From positions 22,116 to 86,115 of the forward strand of contig CAJUAN010000010.1 of NCBI GenBank assembly GCA_910584715.1: a stretch of DNA of 64,000 bases, written 5' to 3'. The notes under the pieces were generated by a model. It was not told the DNA's origin. It did no database searches and was given only the letters and a program-made list of their open reading frames with translations. This document shows positions 45,171-54,936 of the stretch, piece by piece (the first letter of the stretch is position 1; every line of letters starts with the position of its first letter). Made by a program: the position numbers and the translations under genes. This stretch comes from an uncultured Oscillospiraceae bacterium (GTDB taxonomy: Bacteria; Bacillota; Clostridia; Oscillospirales; Ruminococcaceae).

Positions 45171-45758
45171 ATGTCAAAAACAAAAGAGAAAACCCTTATG
45201 CTTGCGGTAATGGGAGTGCTTACCGCTATCGTTATCGTGCTTCAGGCGCTGGCAATAGGCATCAGGTTCGGAACGTTCAGCATTACGCTGGTGCTTGTCC
45301 CTATAGTGGTGGGCGCGGCTCTCTACGGCTGGAAAGCGGGGGCGTGGCTGGGACTGGTTTTCGGAGCGGTCGTGCTTATGACCGACGCGGCTGCGTTTCT
45401 TGCGGTCAGTGTGCTGGGAACAGTTGTTACCTGCCTGCTTAAAGGTATTCTTGCGGGGATTGCGGCTGCGGCCGTTTACAGGCTGCTGGAGAATAAAAAC
45501 CGCTGGGCAGCTATACTTGCGGCGGCGGTAGTGTGTCCCGTGGTGAACACAGGCGTGTTCCTGCTGGGTTGTGTAGTGTTTTTCTACGACACTGTCAGCG
45601 AGTGGGCTGCGGGTGCGGGCTTCGCAAACGTAGGGGTCTATCTTATAGTAGGATTTGTAGGAATAAATTTCCTTGTTGAAACGGCGATAAACCTTTGCCT
45701 CAGTACTGTTATAGTGCGGGTGCTGAGCGTTGTGAAAAAGCCTGCCGTTGAAGCATAG
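45171..45758 (+). CDS. ECF transporter S component, probably vitamin uptake
   Basis: A 195-residue membrane protein with about six helices. ATG 45171 follows GTAGGAGGAATTTTT. The start KEKTLMLAVMGVLTAIVIVLQ has the conserved Ala-rich first helix of ECF S components; the later GYKAGAWLGLVFG-type loop also fits. Family S components bind a vitamin and dock to a shared EcfT-EcfA module, not encoded here. Position directly after coaX makes pantothenate the favoured substrate (PanT-like); this is inference from context. Confidence 0.85.
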   Translation: MSKTKEKTLMLAVMGVLTAIVIVLQALAIGIRFGTFSITLVLVPIVVGAALYGWKAGAWLGLVFGAVVLMTDAAAFLAVSVLGTVVTCLLKGILAGIAAAAVYRLLENKNRWAAILAAAVVCPVVNTGVFLLGCVVFFYDTVSEWAAGAGFANVGVYLIVGFVGINFLVETAINLCLSTVIVRVLSVVKKPAVEA

Positions 45759-45768
45759 CATACTTAAT

Positions 45769-45810
45769 AGCTGCGGCGTATTCTGTCAGGGAATACGCCG
45801 CAGCTTGTTA
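45769..45810 (+). terminator. rho-independent terminator of the coaX operon
   Basis: AGCTGCGGCGTATTC (45769-45783) is perfectly complementary to GAATACGCCGCAGCT (45791-45805); the T run after it is short. Confidence 0.75.
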
Positions 45811-45899
45811 AAAAAGCCGGTCAAAATGAGATCCTTCCGCATTTAGCCGCGGGAGGATCTGAAATTTTCATACCGTTAGAAACAGAAGAAGCGCGGTTA

Positions 45900-47459
45900 T
45901 TATTCGGGAATCAATCTTCCTATTTCTTTTTCTAAATCAAATTCGGATATTTCAATATAGCGGATATTAACTCCAAAAGGTATACCGTCGCGAATTGAAT
46001 AAATAATATTCCTGTTGCTTTGAATAAAATCAATTTCCACATACGCATTCAGGAAATATATATTTTCGCAGTTTTTTAGGTCGTTGTATATTTTTTGATA
46101 AGAAATATTTTCAGGAAGCTTTTTATGACAGCAGTACGTATAGAATTCCCCGTAATCAAGAGAGTAAAAATTATACTCCGGGAGATAAGCGGAAAGGAAC
46201 GGGGCGATCTTATCGCCTGTTATAAAAACACTGTTTTCAGGAAAATTTTCTTTTATATAGCCGGCAGCTGTTTCGGAAGGACTAAACGGCTTTACATAAT
46301 CTCTGAATAAAAAATACACTCCTGTAGGTATCGGGATAATCAGTATCAATGTCATGATAATATTGAAGGAACGCTTAAAGCCTTCGTCTGAACGCCTTAT
46401 AAAATCAATTATCTTTTTTATGACTCGCGTTTCAATTTTCGTATTTATTTCAGACCACATTCTGCCGGCATTATTGCAAGGTTCGTATTCGGCTGTCCAT
46501 GCGGTTATGAAAAACATCAGTATGAAAATGTGCGCGCGGTTAGGGATCGTATACCAAAAAATACCTGAAGTTATAATGTAGAAGATGCAGAAAAACAGCA
46601 AAACAAGAAACGGTCTGGTTTTATGACGCATTAAAATAAATTCGGCGATAAATATTATTGCGAGAGTACCTGAAATAATGTACATGAATAAGTTTCTGTC
46701 TCCGTATTCAATAAGAGACATCGAAATATTAGAAAAGCTTTCAAGAGCAGAGCTTACTATCACATTAAATGTGTAATTATTTTTTGACGTGCTCGAATTT
46801 AAGCTCAGCGAGTTGAGAAGCGGAAGCACCATCAAAAGCACGCCTGCTCCCGAAACGGCAAGCCCGGCTATCTCGGCGGCGTTCTGCCTCGGAGAATTCG
46901 TTTTAAACCCGCGGAACAGGTCTGTTATCATAAAGATACCCATTATTCCTATAAATCCGCTTATACAAATATGTGTATTTGCAAGCAGCGCAATAAGAAG
47001 TCCGAACAGAATCGGGTGCTCCTTTCGTTTCGGATACAGCCATGCGATAAGCACCGCAAAAAGGTTTATCAGACAGTATACTCTTGACATCACAGAGTTA
47101 AAGTACAGGAATCCTCCCGAAAACAGGACTGCCGATTTTGTAACAATATGGAAAGGCGCTTTAAACATAACGACCGCAGCCGCAGCCGCAGTAATAAACC
47201 AGCTTATCAGCGGGATAACAGTACACTCAAACCCAAGATGCGAAAAAATATACAGGATAAGGTACCAGAGCGGCGGGTGCCCCTCATAGCCAAGTTGACG
47301 GAATATACCTGATATCGTATTATCCCTGGCAATAGTCCACGCCTGAGCCTCGTCGAACCAAAGCTCGTGATTGAGCGCGCCTATAAGTGTAAGTACAGCG
47401 TAAAAAACGAATACCGCTCCGCACACGGCATTATTTTTACTTATCTTTTTTTCCCCCAT
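45900..47459 (-). CDS. multi-pass glycosyltransferase of the PMT/GT39-like type
   Basis: A 519-residue membrane protein with about ten helices. The first loop contains NHELWFDEAQAWTIARD and GHPPLWYLILY, close to the catalytic DE region of lipid-linked sugar transferases (GT39/PMT and ArnT-like). The long external C-terminal part (SVFITGDKIAPFLSAYLPE) is soluble. It should transfer a sugar from a polyprenyl carrier to a surface polymer. It is last in a four-gene cluster with FAD mutase-like, GtrA and phosphoesterase genes. Confidence 0.78.
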   Translation of the reverse strand: MGEKKISKNNAVCGAVFVFYAVLTLIGALNHELWFDEAQAWTIARDNTISGIFRQLGYEGHPPLWYLILYIFSHLGFECTVIPLISWFITAAAAAVVMFKAPFHIVTKSAVLFSGGFLYFNSVMSRVYCLINLFAVLIAWLYPKRKEHPILFGLLIALLANTHICISGFIGIMGIFMITDLFRGFKTNSPRQNAAEIAGLAVSGAGVLLMVLPLLNSLSLNSSTSKNNYTFNVIVSSALESFSNISMSLIEYGDRNLFMYIISGTLAIIFIAEFILMRHKTRPFLVLLFFCIFYIITSGIFWYTIPNRAHIFILMFFITAWTAEYEPCNNAGRMWSEINTKIETRVIKKIIDFIRRSDEGFKRSFNIIMTLILIIPIPTGVYFLFRDYVKPFSPSETAAGYIKENFPENSVFITGDKIAPFLSAYLPEYNFYSLDYGEFYTYCCHKKLPENISYQKIYNDLKNCENIYFLNAYVEIDFIQSNRNIIYSIRDGIPFGVNIRYIEISEFDLEKEIGRLIPE

Positions 47460-47481
47460 AGCAGCCTCCGCAATTTCTTTG

Positions 47482-49062
47482 TCAGTCCTTATCCGACTTC
47501 TCCTCGTGGTATTCCTTTTCGGTGTTGACGTTCCATACGTTTTCCTTGTCGGAAGAACCGCTTATTATCGCCTTTGCTGCGTTAATTGCGGTAAGCATGG
47601 AATGATCCATGTTGTTGTACCTGTGCTGACCGTTTCTTCCCACACAGAAAAGGTTTTTATAGCCGTCAAGCCATTCCCTGACTCTGCCGAAATCCTTGTA
47701 TGTACCGAAATAAGCGGGGTAAGCTTTTTTCACTCTCGCCGAGAATTTGTCTATAACATGGCTTTTTTTAATAATACCGATCTTTTCAAGCTCGCCAACC
47801 GCAAAGTCCTCAAACTGTTCGGAGGGCATATTCCACATTTCGTCTCCCTCGTTGCAGAAATATTCCATTCCCACCCATATATGCTTGTTCATATCATCGA
47901 CCATATATGGGGACCAGTTGTTAAATATCTGGAGCCGTCCTACCTTTACGTCACGCTCCTGTATGTATATCCAGCAGTCGGGTACAATATTGTTTATCGT
48001 ATCCATTTTTGTTTTGTTTTCCAGTTCAAGCCTGTCAAGCAAAAGACCCGCTGTAATAAAATCACGGTACGGGAGCTCGGAAGCTATCCCGTTTACATCG
48101 TCTGGAGCGTTCCCGAAAGCGGAAACAAGATCCTTGACGGGCATAGAGGATACAAGGTAATCGCAGGGAATAAATTCCTCCCTGCCGAAATCGGGAGAAG
48201 CCTCGTCGGTATTCCTGACCGTAACGCCCGTAACAACGCCGTTCTCCTCGGAGACGCTTACGACCTCCCTGTGCATCAGGAGCTCCGCGCCCAGCTCTTT
48301 GTCAATATCAGCCAGCTTTTCCCAAAGCTGCCCGGGACCGTATTTTGGATAATAGAATTCCTCTATCAGCGAGGTCTCCACCTTGCCGTCCTTTTTTCTG
48401 AACGGCTTTGAAAGCGCGGTGGTGATAAGCTTCCACACCGAAAGCCCCTTTACTCTTTGAGCGCCCCAGTCGGCGGAAATATTTGAAGGGTGAACGCCCC
48501 ACACTTTTTCGGTGTAATCCTCAAAAAACATACGGTAAAGCGGTTTGCCGAAGCGGTTTATGTAGAAATTCTCAAGAGAAGTCTCGGGAAGCTTATGAAA
48601 AACGCTGCCCAGATAACCGAATCCCGCCTTTACCGTGTTAACAAATCCCATGTTTATAAACGTAGCGGGTTTCAGAGAAATGGGATAATCAAAAAATCTG
48701 CGCCTGTAATAAATTCTCGATACTCTTGTGCGGAGCAGGAAAACGTCGTCTGTTTTTTCCGGGTCGGCGTTCTTGTCGTCCGAAAACGCACGCATTCTTC
48801 CGAGAACGGCGTCGTCCTTCGAGGGAGCCCCCTGAAGCGGAAGGATATCCGTCCACATTTTCATTATATCCTTGTCCTTTGAAAAGAATCGGTGTCCGCC
48901 TATATCTATTCTGTTGCCCTTGTATTTTGCGGTGCGGGATATTCCTCCTATGTCTCCGCTCGCTTCAATTATAACGGGATGAAAGTCCTTGCTCTCTTTA
49001 AGAAGGGTGTACGCCGCCGTTAAGCCGGCAGGACCGGCACCTATGATAACTACGTTTTTCAT
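47482..49062 (-). CDS. FAD-dependent oxidoreductase, UDP-galactopyranose-mutase/protoporphyrinogen-oxidase-like
   Basis: A 526-residue flavoprotein. ATG 49062 is followed by the dinucleotide fold [18 protein letters not shown] and the FAD-linking [25 protein letters not shown] (in parts). The later [14 protein letters not shown] and [17 protein letters not shown] segments are typical of the surface-glycan amine-oxidase/mutase group. It may isomerise a nucleotide or lipid-linked sugar, or oxidise a polyprenyl glycoside. GtrA and GT genes beside it support a cell-surface polysaccharide role. Confidence 0.85.
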   Translation of the reverse strand: MKNVVIIGAGPAGLTAAYTLLKESKDFHPVIIEASGDIGGISRTAKYKGNRIDIGGHRFFSKDKDIMKMWTDILPLQGAPSKDDAVLGRMRAFSDDKNADPEKTDDVFLLRTRVSRIYYRRRFFDYPISLKPATFINMGFVNTVKAGFGYLGSVFHKLPETSLENFYINRFGKPLYRMFFEDYTEKVWGVHPSNISADWGAQRVKGLSVWKLITTALSKPFRKKDGKVETSLIEEFYYPKYGPGQLWEKLADIDKELGAELLMHREVVSVSEENGVVTGVTVRNTDEASPDFGREEFIPCDYLVSSMPVKDLVSAFGNAPDDVNGIASELPYRDFITAGLLLDRLELENKTKMDTINNIVPDCWIYIQERDVKVGRLQIFNNWSPYMVDDMNKHIWVGMEYFCNEGDEMWNMPSEQFEDFAVGELEKIGIIKKSHVIDKFSARVKKAYPAYFGTYKDFGRVREWLDGYKNLFCVGRNGQHRYNNMDHSMLTAINAAKAIISGSSDKENVWNVNTEKEYHEEKSDKD

Positions 49063-49075
49063 TGGCTTTTTCCTT

Positions 49076-49510
49076 TCATTTGTTGAATACGAATATCTTA
49101 CGTCCGCAATAATTCCACACAAGAACCAATGCCGCCGTTATGACCTTTGTGATCAGATAGTGCCATTTGAGCAGATACACGCCCGTGTACATTCCCAGCT
49201 CGGTAAGGCCGAGCCCGATAACGCCGATCGCAGTAAAGACAATAAACGCCTTTGCGCTTTTGCCCGAACTGCTGTTTTCCGATTTTTTAAAAACAAACAC
49301 TACCGAAAGGATATAGTTCACTATCAGACCCGCAATAAAGCCCGCGGCAGTCGAAGCAAAAAGCTCGGGCTTCGAGTCGCCCTTGAAGATAAATTCCTTG
49401 AAAAGAAACAGGGTTCCCGAATCAGCAAGAAAAGCTATTCCTCCAACTATCGCGTACCTGAAAAATTCCTTGAAAAGCTTAAAATATTTGTCTATCATTT
49501 GTTTATCCAT
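49076..49510 (-). CDS. GtrA-family membrane protein
   Basis: A small protein of about 144 residues if started at ATG 49510 ([13 protein letters not shown]); earlier ATGs at 49525 and 49561 exist but none has a clear ribosome site. Four membrane helices follow the family pattern: [42 protein letters not shown] (in parts), and [11 protein letters not shown] at the end. GtrA proteins flip or move lipid-linked sugars. The next gene starts 13 bases on. Confidence 0.85.
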   Translation of the reverse strand: MDKQMIDKYFKLFKEFFRYAIVGGIAFLADSGTLFLFKEFIFKGDSKPELFASTAAGFIAGLIVNYILSVVFVFKKSENSSSGKSAKAFIVFTAIGVIGLGLTELGMYTGVYLLKWHYLITKVITAALVLVWNYCGRKIFVFNK

Positions 49511-49585
49511 AAAGTCATGTCCCATCTGAAATAAAATTTCCCTGCCGATCCGCAGGAGCATCCCGATATACGCAATATGTCAAAA

Positions 49586-50449
49586 TTATCCCGGCTGTTT
49601 GCGCAGCGTTAGTGAAACAAGCTCGGGAGGATTATGGATCCTGAACCGTCCCAGACCGCGGCTTGCGATAAGGAACGAATCTCCGATACGGTAAACCCCC
49701 TCCTTGTATTTGGGCATCAGTTTTCTTTCGGGAGAAAATATCCCCTGAACGAACGGAAGCCGGACAAGCCCCCCGTGAACATGTCCTCCCAGAGAAAGAT
49801 CCGCGCCCCACTCCGCGTGGACGTCGAAGTCCAGCGGATTATGAGCCAGCAGAACAGTGTATTCGTCAGGCTGCTTTACGCCCAGATAGTCTATCATATC
49901 CGTAAGCATAAAGGCTTTCCAGCCGCGTTTATATTCGCGGACTCCCCGGTAATATTCCGCGGAATAGCACAAACCGCACAGATGTATTTTTTCGTCCGCC
50001 CTGAAAATGTCCGCCGAAGAATTGTCAAGGCATACCGCACCGTATGAAGCCATTGTTTCCGCAATGTAGGAAGATGTTTCCCCGTCAAGATCGGAAAGCT
50101 CATGATTTCCGTTTACGTAATAGACCGGACAAAGCTCTGCAAGCATTTTTACCAGCCGTAAAAATTTGTCCGTATTGGGAGCCTCATGGCTTATCATATC
50201 TCCCGTCATTACAATGATGTGCGGTTTTTCCGCCGCAATAAGCTCGAACAAAGGAGCATTATCCCTGCCGAAGACCTTGTTGTGCAGATCGGAAAGATGG
50301 ACGATCCTAAATCCGTCGAAGCCCGACGGAAGCGCAGGGGAACATATACTGTAGCGCGAAACCTCTATGCGGGACATCTCCCGGTATATATGCGGAATAG
50401 TTCCGCCCAGAAAAAAAGACGTGGTAAGCATTGAAGCGCGGCGGTTCAT
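49586..50449 (-). CDS. metallophosphoesterase, membrane-associated
   Basis: A 287-residue calcineurin-type phosphoesterase. The metal ligands are seen in order: VHLSDLHNKVFG (D-x-H), VMTGDMISH, YVNGNHELSD, LLAHNPL and GGHVHGG. A short hydrophobic N-terminus (TTSFFLGGTIPHIY) may tether it. The family includes UDP-diacylglucosamine and lipid pyrophosphate hydrolases and YkuE-type surface enzymes. It is first in the surface-glycan cluster; ATG 50449 follows AAAGGGAGACCGCC. Confidence 0.88.
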   Translation of the reverse strand: MNRRASMLTTSFFLGGTIPHIYREMSRIEVSRYSICSPALPSGFDGFRIVHLSDLHNKVFGRDNAPLFELIAAEKPHIIVMTGDMISHEAPNTDKFLRLVKMLAELCPVYYVNGNHELSDLDGETSSYIAETMASYGAVCLDNSSADIFRADEKIHLCGLCYSAEYYRGVREYKRGWKAFMLTDMIDYLGVKQPDEYTVLLAHNPLDFDVHAEWGADLSLGGHVHGGLVRLPFVQGIFSPERKLMPKYKEGVYRIGDSFLIASRGLGRFRIHNPPELVSLTLRKQPG

Positions 50450-50604
50450 GGCGGTCTCCCTTTCGTGCGGCGCCGGATTTCTATCCGGTGCCGGGATGAG
50501 CGTACAAAAGTATATACTAATTATACACGATTTTTACAAAAATATCAATACTAAAATTACAATACGCAATAATTTTTTCACATTCCCCATTATCGGATAT
50601 GAAA

Positions 50605-50655
50605 GCAAAAAGGCAGCGGCAGGAATTATTCCCGCCGCTGTCTGCTGTTTTTTAT
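50605..50655. terminator. bidirectional terminator downstream of the second binding-protein gene
   Basis: GCAGCGGCAGGAAT pairs with ATTCCCGCCGCTGTC, flanked by AAAAAGGC and TGTTTTTTAT, so it gives T runs on both strands. Confidence 0.75.
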
Positions 50656-50679
50656 CCGCAGTATTGCCGATAAGAGATA

Positions 50680-52071
50680 TCAGTTGTAAATCTCGATCTC
50701 GGAATCAATAATGTTCATAAATTCCTCTCTTGCCTGCTCCCATGACTCATACTGCTCATTGTAAATACATTCGTACAAAAATCTGATATAGCCGCTGTCG
50801 CCCTGCATAGCCTCGGAAATGCCAAGACCAAACTCATACGGCGCAACAAACTTTTCGTCATCGCTGAAAGAATATACGAGGTCGTACATATCGCTTGTCC
50901 AAGCCGAATTATTGGCAAGGAACTTTTCCTTCTTGACTTTCAGATACTGCTCCTCCGTGTTTACCATTCTGTTAATATTGAACCAAACCTTTACGCAGTC
51001 TGCATTGTCGCTGCCCTTGACCCACATATGCGAGAAGAGTATCTTGTTCATATAGTAGTCGTCAAGATCAGGATTTCTGGGGAAAGGAACGATCTGTATA
51101 ACATCGCCCGGCATGGATTCGGCAGCGCCGGTATAAGCCCATGTACCCATAGCGTAGAACAGACAGTCATTAGACGGGAATGCAGCCTCGGGGCCTACCC
51201 AGCCGCGCTTGATAAGACCTTTTGCAAACATATCGGCAATAACGCCCTGAGCCTTTTCGATCTTTGGGCTGTACAGATTGTTGCTGAATTTGCTGCCGTC
51301 GTAATTTACCATTACGTCGCCGGCTGTATATACGAAAGAGTTTGCCCAGAAGCCCGAAATGCCGTAAAGACTTTCGTCTCCGCCCTGAAATTCTTCCATA
51401 ATGCTCGTGAACGCGTTCCAGTCCCACTTGTTTTCAAGGTAAAGCTCATAGGGATCGTCCGCGCCCATTTCCTCGACGGTAGATCTGTTGTACATAAGGA
51501 TAACGTAGTCGTCAAAACGGTAGCTGAAAGGAGCAACGTAGTGTTCGCCGTTCCATACGAAATTATCGGCAGCGTCCTTTACCTCGGCCCAAAGAGGATC
51601 GTTCCAGTCAATAATCGAGTCGATAGGCTGGTACATACCCTTGCTGATATCATAAGGGAACGCGCGGAAGTCGTAAACAAAGATATCCGGTGAAGTTCCT
51701 CCGAGAACAGCGGTAGCAAGGTCGTTGTACTGCTGATCGGTGGTGGTGGGAATGTATTCGATCTTAGCTCCGTATGTGTCCTCAAATATAGCGACTTCAG
51801 CGGAACGCTCGGGATTGTCGTTTGTGGGGTTAAGGTCGTAGAAGCCCATCCATTTCAGGGTCTTGCCCTCGATATTTATATCGGAATCCACAGCGTCCTC
51901 GGCAACTGTTACCTCAATGTTGTCGCCCGTCCATTCTGTTTTAGCGGTCGTGGTTTCGGTAGGCGCGGTATCGGAGCTTCCGCTGCCCGCGTCGTCCGAG
52001 CAGGCTGAAAGGGAGAATGCCGAAGCGGCCGCCATAATGCTCGCAAGAATTCTTGCATATGTTTTCTTCAC
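50680..52071 (-). CDS. orphan sugar-binding lipoprotein, paralogue of 17014-18435
   Basis: A 463-residue lipoprotein starting at GTG 52071, eight bases after AAGGAGG. The lipobox is FSLSACSD, followed by a Thr/Asp-rich linker. It shares segment order and wording with the paralogue: LKWMGFYDLNP, IEYIPTTTDQQYNDLATAVLGG (in parts), GMYQPIDSIIDW, VILMYNRSTVEEMG, WDWNAFTSIMEEF. It should deliver oligosaccharides to an ABC importer encoded elsewhere. Two LacI/CcpA-type operators lie in the divergent gap to phosphofructokinase. Confidence 0.9.
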   Translation of the reverse strand: MKKTYARILASIMAAASAFSLSACSDDAGSGSSDTAPTETTTAKTEWTGDNIEVTVAEDAVDSDINIEGKTLKWMGFYDLNPTNDNPERSAEVAIFEDTYGAKIEYIPTTTDQQYNDLATAVLGGTSPDIFVYDFRAFPYDISKGMYQPIDSIIDWNDPLWAEVKDAADNFVWNGEHYVAPFSYRFDDYVILMYNRSTVEEMGADDPYELYLENKWDWNAFTSIMEEFQGGDESLYGISGFWANSFVYTAGDVMVNYDGSKFSNNLYSPKIEKAQGVIADMFAKGLIKRGWVGPEAAFPSNDCLFYAMGTWAYTGAAESMPGDVIQIVPFPRNPDLDDYYMNKILFSHMWVKGSDNADCVKVWFNINRMVNTEEQYLKVKKEKFLANNSAWTSDMYDLVYSFSDDEKFVAPYEFGLGISEAMQGDSGYIRFLYECIYNEQYESWEQAREEFMNIIDSEIEIYN

Positions 52072-52106
52072 AAAAAAACCTCCTTAAAAATTTTCGCTTT
52101 ATGTTA

Positions 52107-52120
52107 TGCAAACGTTTACA
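52107..52120. promoter_or_regulatory. LacI/CcpA-type operator near the binding-protein gene
   Basis: TGCAAACGTTTACA matches the catabolite-response consensus TGWAANCGNTNWCA at all positions except the third. It lies 36 bases upstream of the GTG start, in the leader or promoter region. Confidence 0.6.
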
Positions 52121-52257
52121 AAAATGCTTTCACCATAATGCTATAATAATTACAACACATTTTGATTCCGTATGCAGACTATATATGGTCATCAAGTTGC
52201 ATATAATATCCCGCAATATTTTATGCACCATTTCAAAACAAATAATTAAAACGGGGC

Positions 52258-52286
52258 TTGACATATGCTGCCGAACGTGATAAAAT
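52258..52286 (+). promoter_or_regulatory. upstream promoter P2 toward phosphofructokinase
   Basis: TTGACA (52258-52263), 17 bases, TAAAAT (52281-52286); the operator at 52293 covers its start point. Confidence 0.65.
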
Positions 52287-52292
52287 AAGCAA

Positions 52293-52306
52293 TGTAATCG
52301 TTTACA
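52293..52306. promoter_or_regulatory. LacI/CcpA-type operator, full consensus match
   Basis: TGTAATCGTTTACA fits TGWAANCGNTNWCA at every position. It sits just after the -10 of promoter P2, where a bound repressor would block initiation. Pairs with the site at 52107, 186 bases away. Confidence 0.7.
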
Positions 52307-52376
52307 ACTTGCTTTTAATGCTATGCAATGGCAGCGCCGGCTGTATGCTTGTTTTCGGAGGTTTTTCGTGCAAGGG

Positions 52377-52405
52377 TTGAAAAAAGTCCCGTACCGTGGT
52401 ATAAT
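52377..52405 (+). promoter_or_regulatory. promoter P1 of phosphofructokinase
   Basis: TTGAAA (52377-52382), 17 bases, TATAAT (52400-52405), beyond the operators, so it may give constitutive expression. Confidence 0.7.
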
Positions 52406-52446
52406 ATACTTATATTTATACTATTTTATGGTCGGAGGAACTTTTT

Positions 52447-53652
52447 ATGTTTAATATCGCGGCGGCACAATCAGGCGGACCCACATCTGCTATAAACTCA
52501 TCTCTTGCGGGAATATTCACCGAGGCTCTGAAGCAGCCCGAAATCGATACCGTATACGGTTCGATAAACGGTATCGAGGGCGTTCTGGGGGACGAATTTG
52601 TCGATCTCGGCAAAATCCTTACGTCCGACTACGATATAGACCTGCTTATGAAAACTCCGTCCACGGTGCTGGGTTCCTGCCGCTTCAAGCTTAAAGACCC
52701 TCTCGAGGACGACAGCGACTACCGCAGGGCGGCGGAAAACCTCACAAGGCGCGGCATAAAGGCTTTTTTCTACATCGGCGGAAACGACTCTATGGACACC
52801 GTAATGAAGCTGGATGAATGGTTCAGAGAAAACGGCGTTGACATAAAGGTCATAGGGGTACCCAAAACCATTGACAACGACGTGGCCGAGACCGACCACA
52901 CTCCCGGCTTCGGCTCCGCGGCAAAATATGTCGCCGCTTCATTGCAGGAAATAATCAGGGACAGCCGCGTCTACTCCATTCCATCTGTAACTATCGTTGA
53001 GATAATGGGACGGGAAGCGGGCTGGCTGGCAGCTTCCTCCTGCGTTCTGAGAGCCAACGGAGAACCGGCTCCACACATGATATATCTTCCCGAAGCGGAC
53101 TTTTCCGCGGACAAGTTCATTTCCGATATCCGCGAGGCTCAGAAGCGTTACAAAGCCGTTATCATCGCCGTTTCGGAGGGTATCAGTATCGGAGAGGGCT
53201 TTTCCTCCGAACTTACCGACGCATTCGGGCACAAATACCTTTCGGGCGTGGGCAAGTACCTTGAAAAGCTTGTGGGAGACAATATCGGCTGCAAAGTGCG
53301 TTCCATAGAGCTGAACGTTATGCAGCGGTGCAGCTCCCATATAGCTTCCCTTACGGACATAACAGAAGCCAAGGAGATAGGCGAAGCGGCGGTTCGGGCG
53401 GCAATGGCGGGCGAAAGCGGAGTAATGATGATATTCCGCCGCATAAGCAACAATCCCTATCGGGTGGAGATAGTTACCGCCTCCGTTGACGGTGTAGCCA
53501 ACAAGGAAAAGCTTTTCCCCGCGGAATGGATAAACGCCGAGGGAAACAACGTGACGGTGGACGCGCTGGACTACTTCCTGCCGCTTATTCAGGGAGAACC
53601 CGAAATCGAGTACAGGAACGGTATACCCGTTCATTTCCGGTTAAATCAATAA
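52447..53652 (+). CDS. pfp: pyrophosphate-dependent 6-phosphofructokinase
   Basis: A 401-residue glycolytic kinase. The start AAAQSGGPTSAINSSLAG and the substrate loops IGGNDSMDTVMKL and GVPKTIDNDVAETDHTPGFGSA (in parts) identify the family. Lys in PKTIDND, where ATP enzymes have Gly, marks use of pyrophosphate as phosphoryl donor. The position that reads GGDD in many PPi enzymes is GGND here, as in a clade of clostridial proteins. EIMGREAGWLA is also conserved. ATG 52447 follows GTCGGAGGAACTTTTT. The GH5 gene follows after 22 bases. Confidence 0.93.
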   Translation: MFNIAAAQSGGPTSAINSSLAGIFTEALKQPEIDTVYGSINGIEGVLGDEFVDLGKILTSDYDIDLLMKTPSTVLGSCRFKLKDPLEDDSDYRRAAENLTRRGIKAFFYIGGNDSMDTVMKLDEWFRENGVDIKVIGVPKTIDNDVAETDHTPGFGSAAKYVAASLQEIIRDSRVYSIPSVTIVEIMGREAGWLAASSCVLRANGEPAPHMIYLPEADFSADKFISDIREAQKRYKAVIIAVSEGISIGEGFSSELTDAFGHKYLSGVGKYLEKLVGDNIGCKVRSIELNVMQRCSSHIASLTDITEAKEIGEAAVRAAMAGESGVMMIFRRISNNPYRVEIVTASVDGVANKEKLFPAEWINAEGNNVTVDALDYFLPLIQGEPEIEYRNGIPVHFRLNQ

Positions 53653-53674
53653 TGTCAAGAAAGGACGTTGTCCA

Positions 53675-54880
53675 ATGTATCCAATAAAAAAATTATCCGC
53701 AGCGCTTTTATCCGCGGCGCTTTCGCTGACGGTTCTGACCTCCTGCGGAAACGGAAATACCGTACAGGACGGCGGTTCTGCCGCCGATTCCGGCGCAAAT
53801 CCCATCCTGTCGGCAGAAATGCGTGATATCACTTCCATGGAGCTGGTCAGGGACATGGGTCTCGGCTGGAATCTGGGAGACACACTCGACGTATGCCAGG
53901 CAGACCGGGACGGCGACGGAAAGGTCAACGAGCACGTTGAAGAGGGCGAAAAAGTTGACGAGACTCTTTGGGGGAATCCCAAAGCCACAAAGGAGCTTTT
54001 CACTGCTCTCAAAGAGGACGGCATAAAATCCGTAAGGATACCCGTTACCTGGCGCGACCACATGGACGCCGAGGGAAACATTGACCGCGAATGGCTAAGC
54101 AGGGTGCATGAGGTAGTCGATTACGCTTTTGGTCAGGATATGTACGTTATCCTGAACGTGCACCACGACGGCGGCGGAGACCCTCAGTTCGGTGCGTGGA
54201 TAATCGAGGGCGCAAAGAACGACAAGGAGAACACCCTTAAAAGGTACAGAAACCTCTGGTCCCAGATAGCGGAGGAATTCAAGGACTACGGGGATAAGTT
54301 GGTGTTCGAGTCCATGAATGAGGTGGGCTTCGACGGAATTGCGGAAAATACGGCGTACGGTCTGCTGAACGAGTTCAATCAGGCGTTTGTCGATCTTATC
54401 CGAAGCAGCGGCGGGAACAACGGCAGCCGTCACCTGCTGATCGCGGGCTACTGGACTGATATCGCAAGAACGTGCAGCGGCAGCTTTAAAATGCCCGACG
54501 ATCCCGCGGGACGCTGCATTGTGTCGGTGCACTACTACACGCCCTGGGAATTCTGCACAACCAACATACATAACACATGGGGAACCGCCGCGGAAGTAAA
54601 GCAGATGGAAGACCTTTACGGAATGATGAAAACCAATTTCGTCGATAAGGGTATCCCCGTTATTATCGGAGAGTACGCTGCCAGCGGCAACGACAAGGCA
54701 AGCTGTATCTTCTTTATCGAGAAAATGGTGAAGCTTTGCTCCGATTACGGCATGGCTCCGTTTTACTGGGACAACGGCGGTCAGGTGGACAGGAACACCT
54801 ATGAATGGCGCACCCCCGAATATCTTGAGGTAATGAAGAGAGCCTCAGGCGGGGAGGATTACGAGGTCGTAAAGCAATAA
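53675..54880 (+). CDS. GH5 endo-beta-glucanase lipoprotein with EF-hand-like loop
   Basis: A 401-residue lipoprotein. The lipobox is VLTSCGN near residue 24, then a Gly/Ser/Asp linker. The barrel has LGWNLGDTLD, VRIPVTWRDH, VILNVHHDGGG, acid/base Glu in FESMNEVGF, SVHYYTPW, nucleophile Glu in IIGEYAAS and FYWDNGG. Directly after the first motif an insertion reads ADRDGDGKVNEHVEEGE, which has the D-x-D-x-D-G-x-(V/I) spacing of a calcium loop. The other GH5 here (20281) lacks it. It follows pfp closely and may share its transcript. Confidence 0.92.
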   Translation: MYPIKKLSAALLSAALSLTVLTSCGNGNTVQDGGSAADSGANPILSAEMRDITSMELVRDMGLGWNLGDTLDVCQADRDGDGKVNEHVEEGEKVDETLWGNPKATKELFTALKEDGIKSVRIPVTWRDHMDAEGNIDREWLSRVHEVVDYAFGQDMYVILNVHHDGGGDPQFGAWIIEGAKNDKENTLKRYRNLWSQIAEEFKDYGDKLVFESMNEVGFDGIAENTAYGLLNEFNQAFVDLIRSSGGNNGSRHLLIAGYWTDIARTCSGSFKMPDDPAGRCIVSVHYYTPWEFCTTNIHNTWGTAAEVKQMEDLYGMMKTNFVDKGIPVIIGEYAASGNDKASCIFFIEKMVKLCSDYGMAPFYWDNGGQVDRNTYEWRTPEYLEVMKRASGGEDYEVVKQ

Positions 54881-54936
54881 GCGGAAGTATCCGTACCGCA
54901 CGCCCTACGGAACTGTGGACAGAAAGGTAGAAGTCT

